In this document: piece by piece, positions 41,734-50,540 of the stretch
Layout of the letters: each line of letters starts with the position of its first letter
Numbering within the stretch: position 1 is the stretch's first letter
Origin: UMGS973 sp045599945
Lineage (GTDB): Bacteria; Bacillota; Clostridia; Peptostreptococcales; Anaerovoracaceae
DNA: 60,520 bases
NCBI GenBank assembly: GCA_045599945.1
Contig: JAZRWY010000047.1
Location: 1-60,520, forward strand
Reading direction: 5' to 3'
The notes under the pieces: generated by a model
Told to the model about the DNA's origin: nothing
What the model saw: the letters and a program-made list of their open reading frames with translations, nothing else
The model's database searches: none
Translations under genes and position numbers: made by a program

Positions 41734-42849
41734 TTAATCGTCCAGTTTCAGGTCTCCCTCCTTGATGGCACCCATTCGCCTGAGCGGCATGGCAATGATT
41801 GGTGTCAGTACTGCAGGAAGTATGAAGCAGATCAGTAACAGCCCCGTCCAGTCCATCATTGTGATGGCTTCCTTTGCTCCTGATGCCACATCAGCTACCC
41901 AGCCTGTATATACGCCAATCTGTCCCACAAGTCCGCATGTACCCATGCCGGATGAAATGGCTGCACCGTTCATCTCAAGATGGAATACGCATGTAGCAAT
42001 CGGGCCTGTAATTGCAGCAACCAGTGTCGGCGGAATCCATATCTTCCAGTTGTGTACGATATTACCCATCTGGAGCATTGATGTGCCGATTCCCTGCGCA
42101 ACAAGACCGCCCCATCTGTTTTCTTTAAAACTCATGAATGCAAAACCTACCATCTGCGCGCAGCAGCCTGCTACTGCGGCTCCGCCTGCCAGTCCGGTCA
42201 GACCGATTGCTGCACATATTGCTGCGGATGATATTGGAAGTGTAAGCGCCATGCCTACTGTAACGGAAACAATGATTCCCATCAGGAATGGCTGCTGAGT
42301 CGTTGCCCACATGATGAATGTGCCTACTGCACTGGCAGCTGCTCCGATTGGAGGAGCCCACCACATGGCGAGAAGGACACCTCCCACAATTGTTACAAAT
42401 GGCGTAACAAGTATATCCACCTTGGTTTCCTTCGAAACTGCTTTTCCAAGCTCTGCAGCAACAATGGCAACAAACAGTACTGCAAGAGGGCCTCCAGCGC
42501 CTCCCATCATGTTCGTTGCATATCCTACCGGAATCAGGGAGAACAAAACGAGCGGCGGCGCCTTGAGCGCATACCCGATTGCCGCTGCCATTGCCGGTCC
42601 TGCCATTGCGGACGCAAATCCACCGATGGTCAGTGAAACGGAGCCGTCCGCATTGGTGAATACCGGATTCTCAAAAATACCGATATGAAACTGGGTTCCC
42701 AGTGTATTCAGGATGGTTCCGATCAGCAAGGTGCAGAATAATCCCTGCGCCATTGCTCCCAATGCATCGATTCCATATCTCTTAACGGAAAAGACAATGT
42801 CTTTTCTCTCCAGAAACTTTCCAAATTTACCCTTTTCTTTTTTGTTCAT
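41734..42849 (-). CDS. PTS-type sugar transporter, IIC component (PTS_EIIC_2 family)
   Basis: 371 residues, about ten membrane segments rich in Gly and Ala. Motifs GIDALGAMAQGLFCTLLIGTI, IGYALKAPPLVLFSLIPVG and GLGGNI-like loops (HLEMNGAAISSGMGTCGLVG) match the stand-alone IIC family found without IIA/IIB partners. It has no neighbouring PTS genes. Sugar or other substrate unknown; some family members may not be phosphotransferase-linked. Confidence 0.8.
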   Translation of the reverse strand: MNKKEKGKFGKFLERKDIVFSVKRYGIDALGAMAQGLFCTLLIGTILNTLGTQFHIGIFENPVFTNADGSVSLTIGGFASAMAGPAMAAAIGYALKAPPLVLFSLIPVGYATNMMGGAGGPLAVLFVAIVAAELGKAVSKETKVDILVTPFVTIVGGVLLAMWWAPPIGAAASAVGTFIMWATTQQPFLMGIIVSVTVGMALTLPISSAAICAAIGLTGLAGGAAVAGCCAQMVGFAFMSFKENRWGGLVAQGIGTSMLQMGNIVHNWKIWIPPTLVAAITGPIATCVFHLEMNGAAISSGMGTCGLVGQIGVYTGWVADVASGAKEAITMMDWTGLLLICFILPAVLTPIIAMPLRRMGAIKEGDLKLDD

Positions 42850-43042
42850 GATTTCTTTTCTCTCTCAAAACTACGAGTTATATCATATTGAGTTCACTAT
42901 ACTATTCATTGATTCATGCGTCAAGATAAAACAGAAATTTTGTTAAAATATTATCCATTTTTTTGTGTATTTCAATCATTATCACAGTTCTGACCCCATA
43001 TATGCCTATTCTCGCACAATTATTTAGTTATATTTTTAACAA

Positions 43043-44200
43043 TTATTCATGCAAATAACCGATGAATTCCTCAAAATCATCAAATCCACTCTGTATGAAA
43101 TCATACAGCACCGGTTCCTTGAATTCATATTTTCCTGTTACGCCCAGATATCTGCCGATCCTATGATTCCGCAGATTTTCATGCATCGCATTAATGTTTT
43201 TCTCTTCATAAGAAGATGCTATGAGCTGTCCGTATTTTGTAACATAGAAGACGCCAAACACATCCTCGTTCATCTGAAAGACCGGACCGCTGACATGATC
43301 ATTATTCTCATTGAACAGCATATACAGTCCGCCGCTTTCATGCTGCGTATACATGGCATTATGCGCAAGCTCGCGGATCATGCTCTCAAACATGTCCGGT
43401 CCAATCAGGATCTCATAGCAGTTAACATATTCTGATCTTGCGAGAATCATGGCTGCTTCTTCCGGTGAAATCGCCATTTTTGTGCAGTTTTCAAAGAAAG
43501 TGACTCTTCCATCTTCAACCTCTATTTCAGAAACAAAGATGTAGTACTGATTCTCTGACTCCACCAGGGATTCGCACAAATAAGTCCCTTCCTTTGTCTT
43601 TTCAATGGAATTCCTATAGTATGAGGTTTTCGGATAATCGTCATAAATGCCTGTTACAACATCTCTTGCAGCCATCTGCTCCGCCATGGTATAGTCATGG
43701 CCAAAGCATCGCATCAGAAAATAGTGGATCAGCTGCTCTTCGCTTTCGATTGGAACGCATTCTTTCTCCATGAGTGCCTCTGCTTCTTCCTCCGTCAGCT
43801 CTACCGGCTCCAGCAGCCTTCCATATTCCAGTTTTCCATCCGGGAGCGGCAGCCCATGTTCCCTGTTGAACCTTGCATATTCCTGCAGCAGCGCTTTTGC
43901 CTCCCTTTCGGAGATATCGATCATTTTGCCGCCCAGTCCGCCTGCCATTTCACTTTCCATATCCAGCACCAGACCGGTATCATTCGTTTTCAATGATTCA
44001 TAGACCTCAAAGCCCGTTTCCTCGACATCCAGATAGAAAAACATATGGAAATCGTCATCAAACTCATCCACCCACCGCATATACATGTACAGCACGCCCA
44101 TCAGCCGGGTATCTGTAATATGCCCGGCAACAAAGGTCAGCCTGCTTTCCTCTTTTTCTTCCAGTCCGCCCATGAGCAGTCTGAATCCGTTTCTTTCCAT
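43043..44200 (-). CDS. hypothetical protein, acidic and soluble
   Basis: 385 residues. No signal or membrane segments and no motif I recognise. The sequence is rich in Glu and Met; the centre reads EEQLIHYFLMRCFGHDYTMA, and the C-terminal part holds VFGVFYVTKYGQLIASSYEE. The beginning (FVAGHITDTRLMGVLYMYMRW) is followed by a YESLKTNDTG segment. A good ribosome site (AAGGAG) precedes the ATG. It stands alone between the PTS IIC gene and the sensor pair. Confidence 0.75.
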   Translation of the reverse strand: MERNGFRLLMGGLEEKEESRLTFVAGHITDTRLMGVLYMYMRWVDEFDDDFHMFFYLDVEETGFEVYESLKTNDTGLVLDMESEMAGGLGGKMIDISEREAKALLQEYARFNREHGLPLPDGKLEYGRLLEPVELTEEEAEALMEKECVPIESEEQLIHYFLMRCFGHDYTMAEQMAARDVVTGIYDDYPKTSYYRNSIEKTKEGTYLCESLVESENQYYIFVSEIEVEDGRVTFFENCTKMAISPEEAAMILARSEYVNCYEILIGPDMFESMIRELAHNAMYTQHESGGLYMLFNENNDHVSGPVFQMNEDVFGVFYVTKYGQLIASSYEEKNINAMHENLRNHRIGRYLGVTGKYEFKEPVLYDFIQSGFDDFEEFIGYLHE

Positions 44201-44302
44201 CCGCTTTCTCCTTTAAATACTGAAAACAGTATACCGCATTTTCGTCCGCGGTACAACTTCTGGCGGCTCTGTACATGAAAGAATCCAGAACAAAAAAGTA
44301 AC

Positions 44303-44334
44303 AGCGGCTACTTTTTTCTCTCAAAGTAGCCGCT
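44303..44334. terminator. strong 12-pair hairpin downstream of the HD-GYP gene
   Basis: AGCGGCTACTTT and AAAGTAGCCGCT form a perfect stem with an eight-base loop. On the minus strand GTTACTTTTTTG follows, so it may end the HD-GYP/HK unit, or attenuate a leader of the hypothetical gene at 43043-44200. Confidence 0.75.
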
Positions 44335-44526
44335 TTAGATTGGTTCTTTTAATCTCATCTGGTTGCCTTCTTTCTTTTTTCTCTATTCAGTTGTATCAAC
44401 CTATACTGTCTTCTTTTTCTAAACGTTTCGTTTTTTATCAGTCTCCTGTGTTTTCTGATAACTTTTCTCTTAGGTTGGTTATATATTACTACCAGGAGGT
44501 TACTTTGTCAATATATTTTCAGAAAA
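44335..44526. other. AT-rich gene-free stretch
   Basis: No gene is seen. On the minus strand TTGACA (around 44503-44508) with TAATAT 17 bases downstream forms a promoter-like pair. With the hairpin at 44303-44334 this would give the hypothetical gene a leader of about 280 bases. No known riboswitch consensus was recognised. Confidence 0.4.
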
Positions 44527-45951
44527 TTATATATTTTCATTCTTTTCGAAAAACATATCGCTGCCTGCTTTTTTCAATATTCCTTCTTTGCCGAAGCGTT
44601 CTGACAGATGAAAGAATGCATCTACCACAGAAGAATCCAACTGGGAGCCTCTCCCGCCTCCGAGTTCATCCATGGCTTTTTCAAAAGAAACAGATTCCCT
44701 GTATGAACGGTCCGAGGTCATGGCATCAAACGTATCCGCAACCGCGATGATTCTTGCTTCCATCGGAATACTCTCTCCGCTGATTCCTTCCGGATAGCCG
44801 GTTCCGTCCATCTTTTCATGATGGCATTTCACAATGGGAAGAATTTCCTCAAACCGGCGGATTCCCGATAGAATCCCTGCAGATTTCACAGGATGCTTTT
44901 TCATGATTTCATATTCCGTTTCTGTTAACCTCTCATTTTTTGACAATATCCCATCAGGAATCCCGATTTTCCCGATGTCATGAAATATTCCGGCAAGGGC
45001 CGTTCTCTCCACAAAGTCCTGCTCAAAGCCCATTTCTTCTGCAATCCATGCAGCAAGAGAAGAAACCCTCCTGGAGTGGCCGGTTGTATAGCGGTCTTTC
45101 TGCTCTACTGCTGCAAGAACTGCCTGTATGGTCTCCATGTATGCCTGTTCTTTTTCGTCCATGCTTTTGATCAGTCTCTCATACAGAATGCTGTTTCCCA
45201 CGGCAGATGCTGCCTGTCTGGAATAGATGTCCAGAAGTCTCTTTCCGTTCCCTCTTCCAAAATCTTCTGCATCTACCGCAACCACGCCTTCCACACTTTC
45301 AACCGGATCTGAAAACTCGGAAGTCAGCCAGTTTTCGCCGATTTCTTCAGGGTCGCTCATTCCATACATCCTGAATACTTCATCCGACTCACATGCTCTG
45401 TATCTGACATAGCCCCGCTTTCCGTCCAGCACTTTTACAGCGCTCTTTACCATTTTTTCAGCAGCTGCTTCCCGGCTGGCCTCTCCATAAAGCTGGGGGA
45501 TTTCTTCAAGAATCGTCTCCATCCCTTTCTGGTATGCGTGAATCAGCCTGCGCTGAAATACAGCCTTGGCACAGGCTTCCACCTTGATTTCCAGCTGGTC
45601 AAGGCTTCCTCCTTTTTCATGATACTGCTGAATATCGAAGGTGCGGATGGTCTCTACCGGAGGGACCATGTCCTTGTGTCCTGTAACCAATATGATGAAA
45701 ACATCCCGGTCAAAAGTCCTGACCTCCCGGATGACCTCATCGCCACAGACCGGCCGCATCAGATAGTCAAGCAGAAGAATGTCATACGATTTCTTTCTCA
45801 TTTTTTCCAGCGCACGCCCGGGATCTGTTTCCGCTGTTACATCATATCCTCTTCTCTCAAAATAGTCCTGAAATGATGTTGTAATGATTGTTTCATCATC
45901 CAGCACCATGATGGATATCCCTATTTTATTCGCCTGTCTGTTCTTTCTCAT
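44527..45951 (-). CDS. response regulator with HD-GYP phosphodiesterase output
   Basis: 474 residues. Receiver domain (about 12-130): MVLDDETIITTSF, phospho-Asp in ILLLDYLMRPVCGD. A GAF-like middle region (about 150-265), a coiled stretch, then HD-GYP (about 275-455): TTGHSRRVSSLA, GIFHDIGKIGIPD, HHEKMDGTGYPEGI and ADTFDAMTSDR. It probably hydrolyses cyclic di-GMP in response to the kinase whose gene overlaps its start by 26 bases. Confidence 0.92.
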   Translation of the reverse strand: MRKNRQANKIGISIMVLDDETIITTSFQDYFERRGYDVTAETDPGRALEKMRKKSYDILLLDYLMRPVCGDEVIREVRTFDRDVFIILVTGHKDMVPPVETIRTFDIQQYHEKGGSLDQLEIKVEACAKAVFQRRLIHAYQKGMETILEEIPQLYGEASREAAAEKMVKSAVKVLDGKRGYVRYRACESDEVFRMYGMSDPEEIGENWLTSEFSDPVESVEGVVAVDAEDFGRGNGKRLLDIYSRQAASAVGNSILYERLIKSMDEKEQAYMETIQAVLAAVEQKDRYTTGHSRRVSSLAAWIAEEMGFEQDFVERTALAGIFHDIGKIGIPDGILSKNERLTETEYEIMKKHPVKSAGILSGIRRFEEILPIVKCHHEKMDGTGYPEGISGESIPMEARIIAVADTFDAMTSDRSYRESVSFEKAMDELGGGRGSQLDSSVVDAFFHLSERFGKEGILKKAGSDMFFEKNENI

Positions 45952-47761
45952 TTCTAATCACCTTATCCTCCGGTATGAATATTCCCGCAATAATGCCCTT
46001 TTCCTCATTATCTTCAATCCACATTCTTCCGCCGTAATTTTCTCTTATGGTCATGTCCGAGATATATAGACCCAGTCCCGTCCCTTTTCCTCCTTTTGTC
46101 GTAACCATGGACCGGAAAAGCTGGTTCTTGACTTTCTCATCGATTCCTTCCCCTCGGTCCACGATACGTATTTCAATGCCTTCTTTGCCATCTTTCAGTT
46201 CATACCTGATTTCTCCTCCGCCGCATCTGCTTTGTGAGTAGATGGCATTAGACAGCAGGTTGTTGACTGCCTGAATCAAGGTATTCATGTTTCCTGTAAT
46301 CAGCAGGTTCCCTTCCACCTGCCGGTCATACTGCAGATGGCATTTCCCCTTTAGCAGTTCATGCTCCATCAGCATGCTGCAGCTTCTGAACAGTTCATCT
46401 GCATGGAAAACCGTTTCATTTTCCGATATGGCGCTTACTGCACGCCCTTTGATCTCTGAAATCAGCTCGGCCATATAGTTGACCGATTCATCAATCTTAT
46501 CCAGCCATTCTTCGGCTTCTTTCATCATCTCCAGATAGTCACCATCCGTAACATCATCATCTCCAATGCTTTCCTTGGCCTCCTTTCGCAGCGCCTCCAG
46601 TGCGGCAACACATCCGGCAGCCCCCATGATTGGTGATTTCAGATTGTGTGCCAGTCCGGCAGTCATCTGCCCCAGCAGCGCCAGTCTTTCCTGCTGAATC
46701 AGTTTCTCCCGGCTGTCCTCCAGCTGCTTCATGCTTTTTCTCAGTTCTGTCACATCCCGGAAAATAACGATGTATCCTTCGATTTCACCATTGATTTTTA
46801 CCGGAGTGATTTTTACTATGTAGTTCCGTTCCTCAATGATTGTCTCATACTGGGAAATCTCCCTTCCATCTTTCAGCTGTTCTATGCCCTGCAGAATCGG
46901 TTCAAAAAATGGAATCGGCCGGCTGCCCTTTTTTTCAATATATCGGTTTTCCACAATATGATTCTTTTCTGCAAACAGAATCCGAAATCTTTTGTTGTAG
47001 CTCAGAATCAGAAGGGATTCCGACAGAATCAGAAATGCATCCATCATCAGATCATGAACAGATTCTATGGCAATCGGCTTCACATCCAGAAGATGCCCTC
47101 TGTAAATGGCAATCCCATGCAGAATGATTACTGAGGCAAAACTGATGGGTGTTGCTGTAATGCTTATATACATGGTGCTGAATGTAGCCAGAACATTCAC
47201 AATCATCGGCGGCAGCGCTCCGCCAATCAGGAGAAGTACCTGGCTCCAGTACAGCCTGCTGTCATTTTTAATGGCAAATACCAGAAGCACGATAACTGCC
47301 GTCATCAGACAGAGGTAGCTGTAGCCTCCCGTCACATAGATGTATGGGCCAAATACAATCTCGCTGCGGACGATGGAGAAATGTTCATACTGCAGATGGT
47401 GCAGCGGATTGGTGAAAATGACAAGCACATTCACTGCCGGAACGGCAAAGAATAGCGCCATCCATTTCTTGAAGTGCTGTTCATGTCTTACAAAAGCGAT
47501 GGATATGCATAAAAAGATGGCAGGTATGGTATATGCACCGATTGAAGTGATGCTGTCAAACACCCATTGGGCCGTGGGATGTTCTCCGCCACACATGTGT
47601 ATGAGAATAAGGGGAATAATCCAGACAGCATAAGCCATCAGCATGGAAAGGTACAGATGGTGGAGAATTCCTTTGTTTTCCACTCGCACAAACCATACTG
47701 CAAATCCTGCCAATATGAATAATTCCGTTACAAAGATACCAATTGAAAGATCTGAAATCAT
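45926..47761 (-). CDS. sensor histidine kinase with 7TM and PAS domains
   Basis: 611 residues. The N-terminal third holds about seven membrane segments (IGIFVTELFILAGFAVWFV onward), as in the histidine kinase N-terminal 7TM family; then a PAS-like domain (about 250-355; GYIVIFRDVTELRKSM), a phosphoacceptor helix GLAHNLKSPIMGAAG, and a HATPase domain (VNNLLSNAIYSQS, DRGEGIDEKVKNQLF, KGGKGTGLGLYI). ATG 47761 follows AAGGAG by seven bases; the longer frame upstream has no site. Partner of the HD-GYP regulator. Confidence 0.92.
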   Translation of the reverse strand: MISDLSIGIFVTELFILAGFAVWFVRVENKGILHHLYLSMLMAYAVWIIPLILIHMCGGEHPTAQWVFDSITSIGAYTIPAIFLCISIAFVRHEQHFKKWMALFFAVPAVNVLVIFTNPLHHLQYEHFSIVRSEIVFGPYIYVTGGYSYLCLMTAVIVLLVFAIKNDSRLYWSQVLLLIGGALPPMIVNVLATFSTMYISITATPISFASVIILHGIAIYRGHLLDVKPIAIESVHDLMMDAFLILSESLLILSYNKRFRILFAEKNHIVENRYIEKKGSRPIPFFEPILQGIEQLKDGREISQYETIIEERNYIVKITPVKINGEIEGYIVIFRDVTELRKSMKQLEDSREKLIQQERLALLGQMTAGLAHNLKSPIMGAAGCVAALEALRKEAKESIGDDDVTDGDYLEMMKEAEEWLDKIDESVNYMAELISEIKGRAVSAISENETVFHADELFRSCSMLMEHELLKGKCHLQYDRQVEGNLLITGNMNTLIQAVNNLLSNAIYSQSRCGGGEIRYELKDGKEGIEIRIVDRGEGIDEKVKNQLFRSMVTTKGGKGTGLGLYISDMTIRENYGGRMWIEDNEEKGIIAGIFIPEDKVIRNEKEQTGE

Positions 47762-47882
47762 GATTATTCTCCTTCGGTTAATTAATTCTATACCATTTGA
47801 ACAGTTTTTGCAATATGTAACTTTTCTCAAAAGAAAGAAAGCCAATAAAAAAAACAGTATGGCATCCATGATCCATGCTGCT

Positions 47883-48419
47883 TTATCTGGTATTCAATCT
47901 GTATCGGAAGAATTTCTTTGCTGACGTTCTACATAGCATGAGGCTTAAAGTTCCTGCCAATATGGCGCCTACTGCAAACTGCCCAATATTCCATGGAACT
48001 CCCAGAAGCGCTATCGCCCAGTTCCCGTAGACAGTCCCTTCTGCAATGAAGTATCCAAAAGCCATCCATATGCCGGATACAATCATGGCAGCCACTTCTC
48101 TTCCTCTGGAAACTGTATGTTTGCTTCGCTCCAGTATCAGTCCCATCAATGCTGCCATCACAAATTTGATGACAAATGTCCATGGCGCCCAGATTACCAT
48201 CCCGCAGAGCAGATCCGCCATGGCTGACCCAGTTCCGGCTACGACCGCTCCGTATTTCCATCCCAGGATCAGTACCGAAAGGAAGATTATCGCGTCTCCC
48301 AGATGAACATATCCCTGTGTCATTGGAATCGGTATTTTCATGAACATGGTCAGCACAACAATCATGCAGATGAGAAGTGCTCCTAATACCATTTTCCCTG
48401 TTTTTTCATAAGCTATCAT
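47883..48419 (-). CDS. ECF transporter S-component, probably for a vitamin B6 vitamer
   Basis: 178 residues, five to six membrane segments. The pattern MTQGYVHLGDAIIFLSVLIL, and GTGSAMADLLCGMVIWAPWTF, is typical of the ECF S-component superfamily (DUF1393/HmpT-like). ATG 48419 follows GGGAG; the longer frame covers the promoter region. Being divergent from a MocR/PdxR-type regulator suggests pyridoxal or pyridoxine uptake, but this is inference from context; thiamine precursor or other vitamins are possible. The energising ECF module is not in the window. Confidence 0.8.
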   Translation of the reverse strand: MIAYEKTGKMVLGALLICMIVVLTMFMKIPIPMTQGYVHLGDAIIFLSVLILGWKYGAVVAGTGSAMADLLCGMVIWAPWTFVIKFVMAALMGLILERSKHTVSRGREVAAMIVSGIWMAFGYFIAEGTVYGNWAIALLGVPWNIGQFAVGAILAGTLSLMLCRTSAKKFFRYRLNTR

Positions 48420-48503
48420 CTTTCTTTTCTCCCACGTCATATATGTTACATCAAATCTGTATTCTTTTAAATATATAAAAACAAATATTTTTATCAGTAC
48501 AGT

Positions 48504-48532
48504 TTGACTTTTTACTGGAAAAATACTAGAAT
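48504..48532 (+). promoter_or_regulatory. promoter of the MocR-type gene
   Basis: TTGACT (48504-48509), 17-base spacer, TAGAAT (48527-48532). ACAGTT (48500-48505) and its complement AACTGT (about 48540-48545) flank the promoter and may be regulator sites. Confidence 0.6.
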
Positions 48533-48579
48533 TAATATGAACTGTTATTGAATTATTAACAAATATAAAGGAGTACGCC

Positions 48580-49926
48580 ATGTTATCGTTGATGCCTGAA
48601 CTTACAAAATCCGGAAACAGACCGGTCTATCTTCAGCTCTATGACTATATCCGAGAAAGCATATTGGATGAGCACATCCTTCCCGGAGAAAAACTGCCTT
48701 CTCTCCGCTCTCTTTCCAGAAAACTCGGCATATCCATTACAACCGTCTCCCAGAGCTATAACCAGCTTCTGGTGGAAGGATACATTGAAAGCAGACCGGG
48801 TTCCGGCTACTATGTGAGAAACGTCGGAAAAATCATCCGGAAGAAAGAACTGGAAGAAAAAGAGCACCGGCAGACGGAGATGCATCAGACATCGGCCCTT
48901 CTATACGATCTTTCCTCCTTTGATTTCACCAAATGGAAGAAATGTGCAGGCAGAGTCTTTTCCGAATACTCTCACCTGCTGCTTTCCGAAGGCGATCCGC
49001 AGGGGGAGCATCAGCTGCGCGAAGAAATATCCAAATATACCTATTCCTCCCGCGGCGTACATTGCAGTCCTGACCAGATTGTAATCGGTGCCGGTACGCA
49101 GCAGATTACCGGACAGCTTTCCAGAATTCTTACGGCAGTAGGAATCGGCCATGTCGCTTTCGAAAACCCGGGATACCTGCCTGTAAAGAATGCTTTTGAA
49201 GAACGCGGCTTTGCCATTACCAACGTTCCAGTCATGGAAGACGGCATCTCCATAGAACTCCTGCCCAGGAACATCCGCTGCGCAGCATATGTGAATCCTT
49301 CCAACCAGTTCCCGACGGGAGCCGTGATGCCGGTCGGAAGGAGGCATGAACTTCTCAGATGGGCAGAAGCCAATGACAGCTATATCATCGAAGACGATTA
49401 CGACAGCGAGCTCAGATATTTCGGAAGGCCGGTCCCTGCCATGCAGGGAATGGATGAAAAAGACAGGGTTGTATATCTTGGTTCCTTTTCCTCCACACTC
49501 TACCCGAGCATTAAAATCAGCTACATGATACTGCCTCCATCCATGCTGGATACTTTTAACCAGATGAAACAGAACTATACCCAGACCTGCTCCAAGGCAG
49601 AGCAGCTGACTCTGGCGCTTTTCATGAAGGAAGGTCTCTACCAGATCAACATCCGCAGGCTCCGCAATCTCTATGCACAAAAACTCCAGCGCCTGATTTC
49701 CGCATTGGAGGACAGTTCTGTGATTCATGCAAGAAACACTCATTCCGGCATCAATATCATTTTAGATATCCAGTCCGAACGGGATTTTTCTTCCATATGC
49801 AAAGATGCAAAAACTCAGGGACTGAATCTATTGCCCCTGAGTAACGGAAGTCTCATATTCTATTATAACCAGATACCAATGGAGCAGATTGAAGATGCTG
49901 CGCACCTTCTTATCACGCTCTGCTAA
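48580..49926 (+). CDS. MocR/PdxR-family regulator (GntR HTH fused to aminotransferase fold)
   Basis: 448 residues. N-terminal GntR winged helix (about 14-80: YLQLYDYIRESILDEHILPG, SRKLGISITTVSQSYNQL); C-terminal class I aminotransferase-like domain with IEDDYDSELRYFGRPVPAM and PLP-lysine region GSFSSTLYPSIKISYMI. The usual PLP lysine in SFSKT/K is SSTLYP-S-IK here, with Lys shortly after, as in MocR proteins. It senses pyridoxal phosphate. AAGGAG precedes the ATG. It probably controls the divergent ECF S-component gene. Confidence 0.92.
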   Translation: MLSLMPELTKSGNRPVYLQLYDYIRESILDEHILPGEKLPSLRSLSRKLGISITTVSQSYNQLLVEGYIESRPGSGYYVRNVGKIIRKKELEEKEHRQTEMHQTSALLYDLSSFDFTKWKKCAGRVFSEYSHLLLSEGDPQGEHQLREEISKYTYSSRGVHCSPDQIVIGAGTQQITGQLSRILTAVGIGHVAFENPGYLPVKNAFEERGFAITNVPVMEDGISIELLPRNIRCAAYVNPSNQFPTGAVMPVGRRHELLRWAEANDSYIIEDDYDSELRYFGRPVPAMQGMDEKDRVVYLGSFSSTLYPSIKISYMILPPSMLDTFNQMKQNYTQTCSKAEQLTLALFMKEGLYQINIRRLRNLYAQKLQRLISALEDSSVIHARNTHSGINIILDIQSERDFSSICKDAKTQGLNLLPLSNGSLIFYYNQIPMEQIEDAAHLLITLC

Positions 49927-50540
49927 AGAACCATGTTGATAATCAGCGGTGTGACATAGGTCTCAATCACTGCAGCAATCATGAGCAGCGGAACGCATAC
50001 CAGCACGAACAGCTTGCAGATATTGCCAAAAAACTCCAGGGCGCTCAGTTCCGCCAGTCTCCCTTTCCCCAGAATCTTTTCGCATTCAAACAGACAGATC
50101 ATCATCCCCATGGCAGCGCCTAATACAATCGCCGGAATTTCAAAGATTCCATGCGGAAGAATTCCTGCTGCAATCCAGAGGAAGACATTCATCTCATTGT
50201 TTGCGAGGATTGCAAACACCGCACCTGCAATTCCTCCATTGGAAATAAGGGACAGACTCGGCAGAAACAGAAATGGAATCACTCCCAGTACCGTTCCCAT
50301 GCCTGTGGCCCGCAGATTATTGAGGAACAGCCTGACCAGGGAAACATCTCCCTCTTCATCCATGACGCCGCCTTCCTTCACAATCTCTTCAAAACTGTCT
50401 ACCAGTCCTTTTGCAATTTCCGTCTCCTTTGAACAGATGGTAAATCCCAGAATGCAGATCAGCACAAAGGCTGCCATGCAGATCAGAAATGCTTTTAATA
50501 TATACGTTTTAAAAAATGTTTTCAAATTCACTTGTTTCAC
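49923..50540 (-). CDS. SpoIIM-like membrane protein
   Basis: 205 residues, five membrane segments. The DUF95/SpoIIM family pattern is seen in FLNNLRATGMGTVLGVIPFLF and AAGILPHGIFEIPAIVLGAAMG. SpoIIM of Bacillus is part of the engulfment machinery; stand-alone homologues occur widely with unclear roles. It overlaps the decarboxylase gene by 32 bases and is convergent with the MocR gene (four-base overlap). No other sporulation genes are near. Confidence 0.85.
   Translation of the reverse strand: MKQVNLKTFFKTYILKAFLICMAAFVLICILGFTICSKETEIAKGLVDSFEEIVKEGGVMDEEGDVSLVRLFLNNLRATGMGTVLGVIPFLFLPSLSLISNGGIAGAVFAILANNEMNVFLWIAAGILPHGIFEIPAIVLGAAMGMMICLFECEKILGKGRLAELSALEFFGNICKLFVLVCVPLLMIAAVIETYVTPLIINMVL

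Noticed and set aside
48901..49743. 280-codon minus-strand frame opposite the MocR gene
   Set aside because: No recognisable domain or ribosome site; the plus-strand frame has GntR and aminotransferase motifs.
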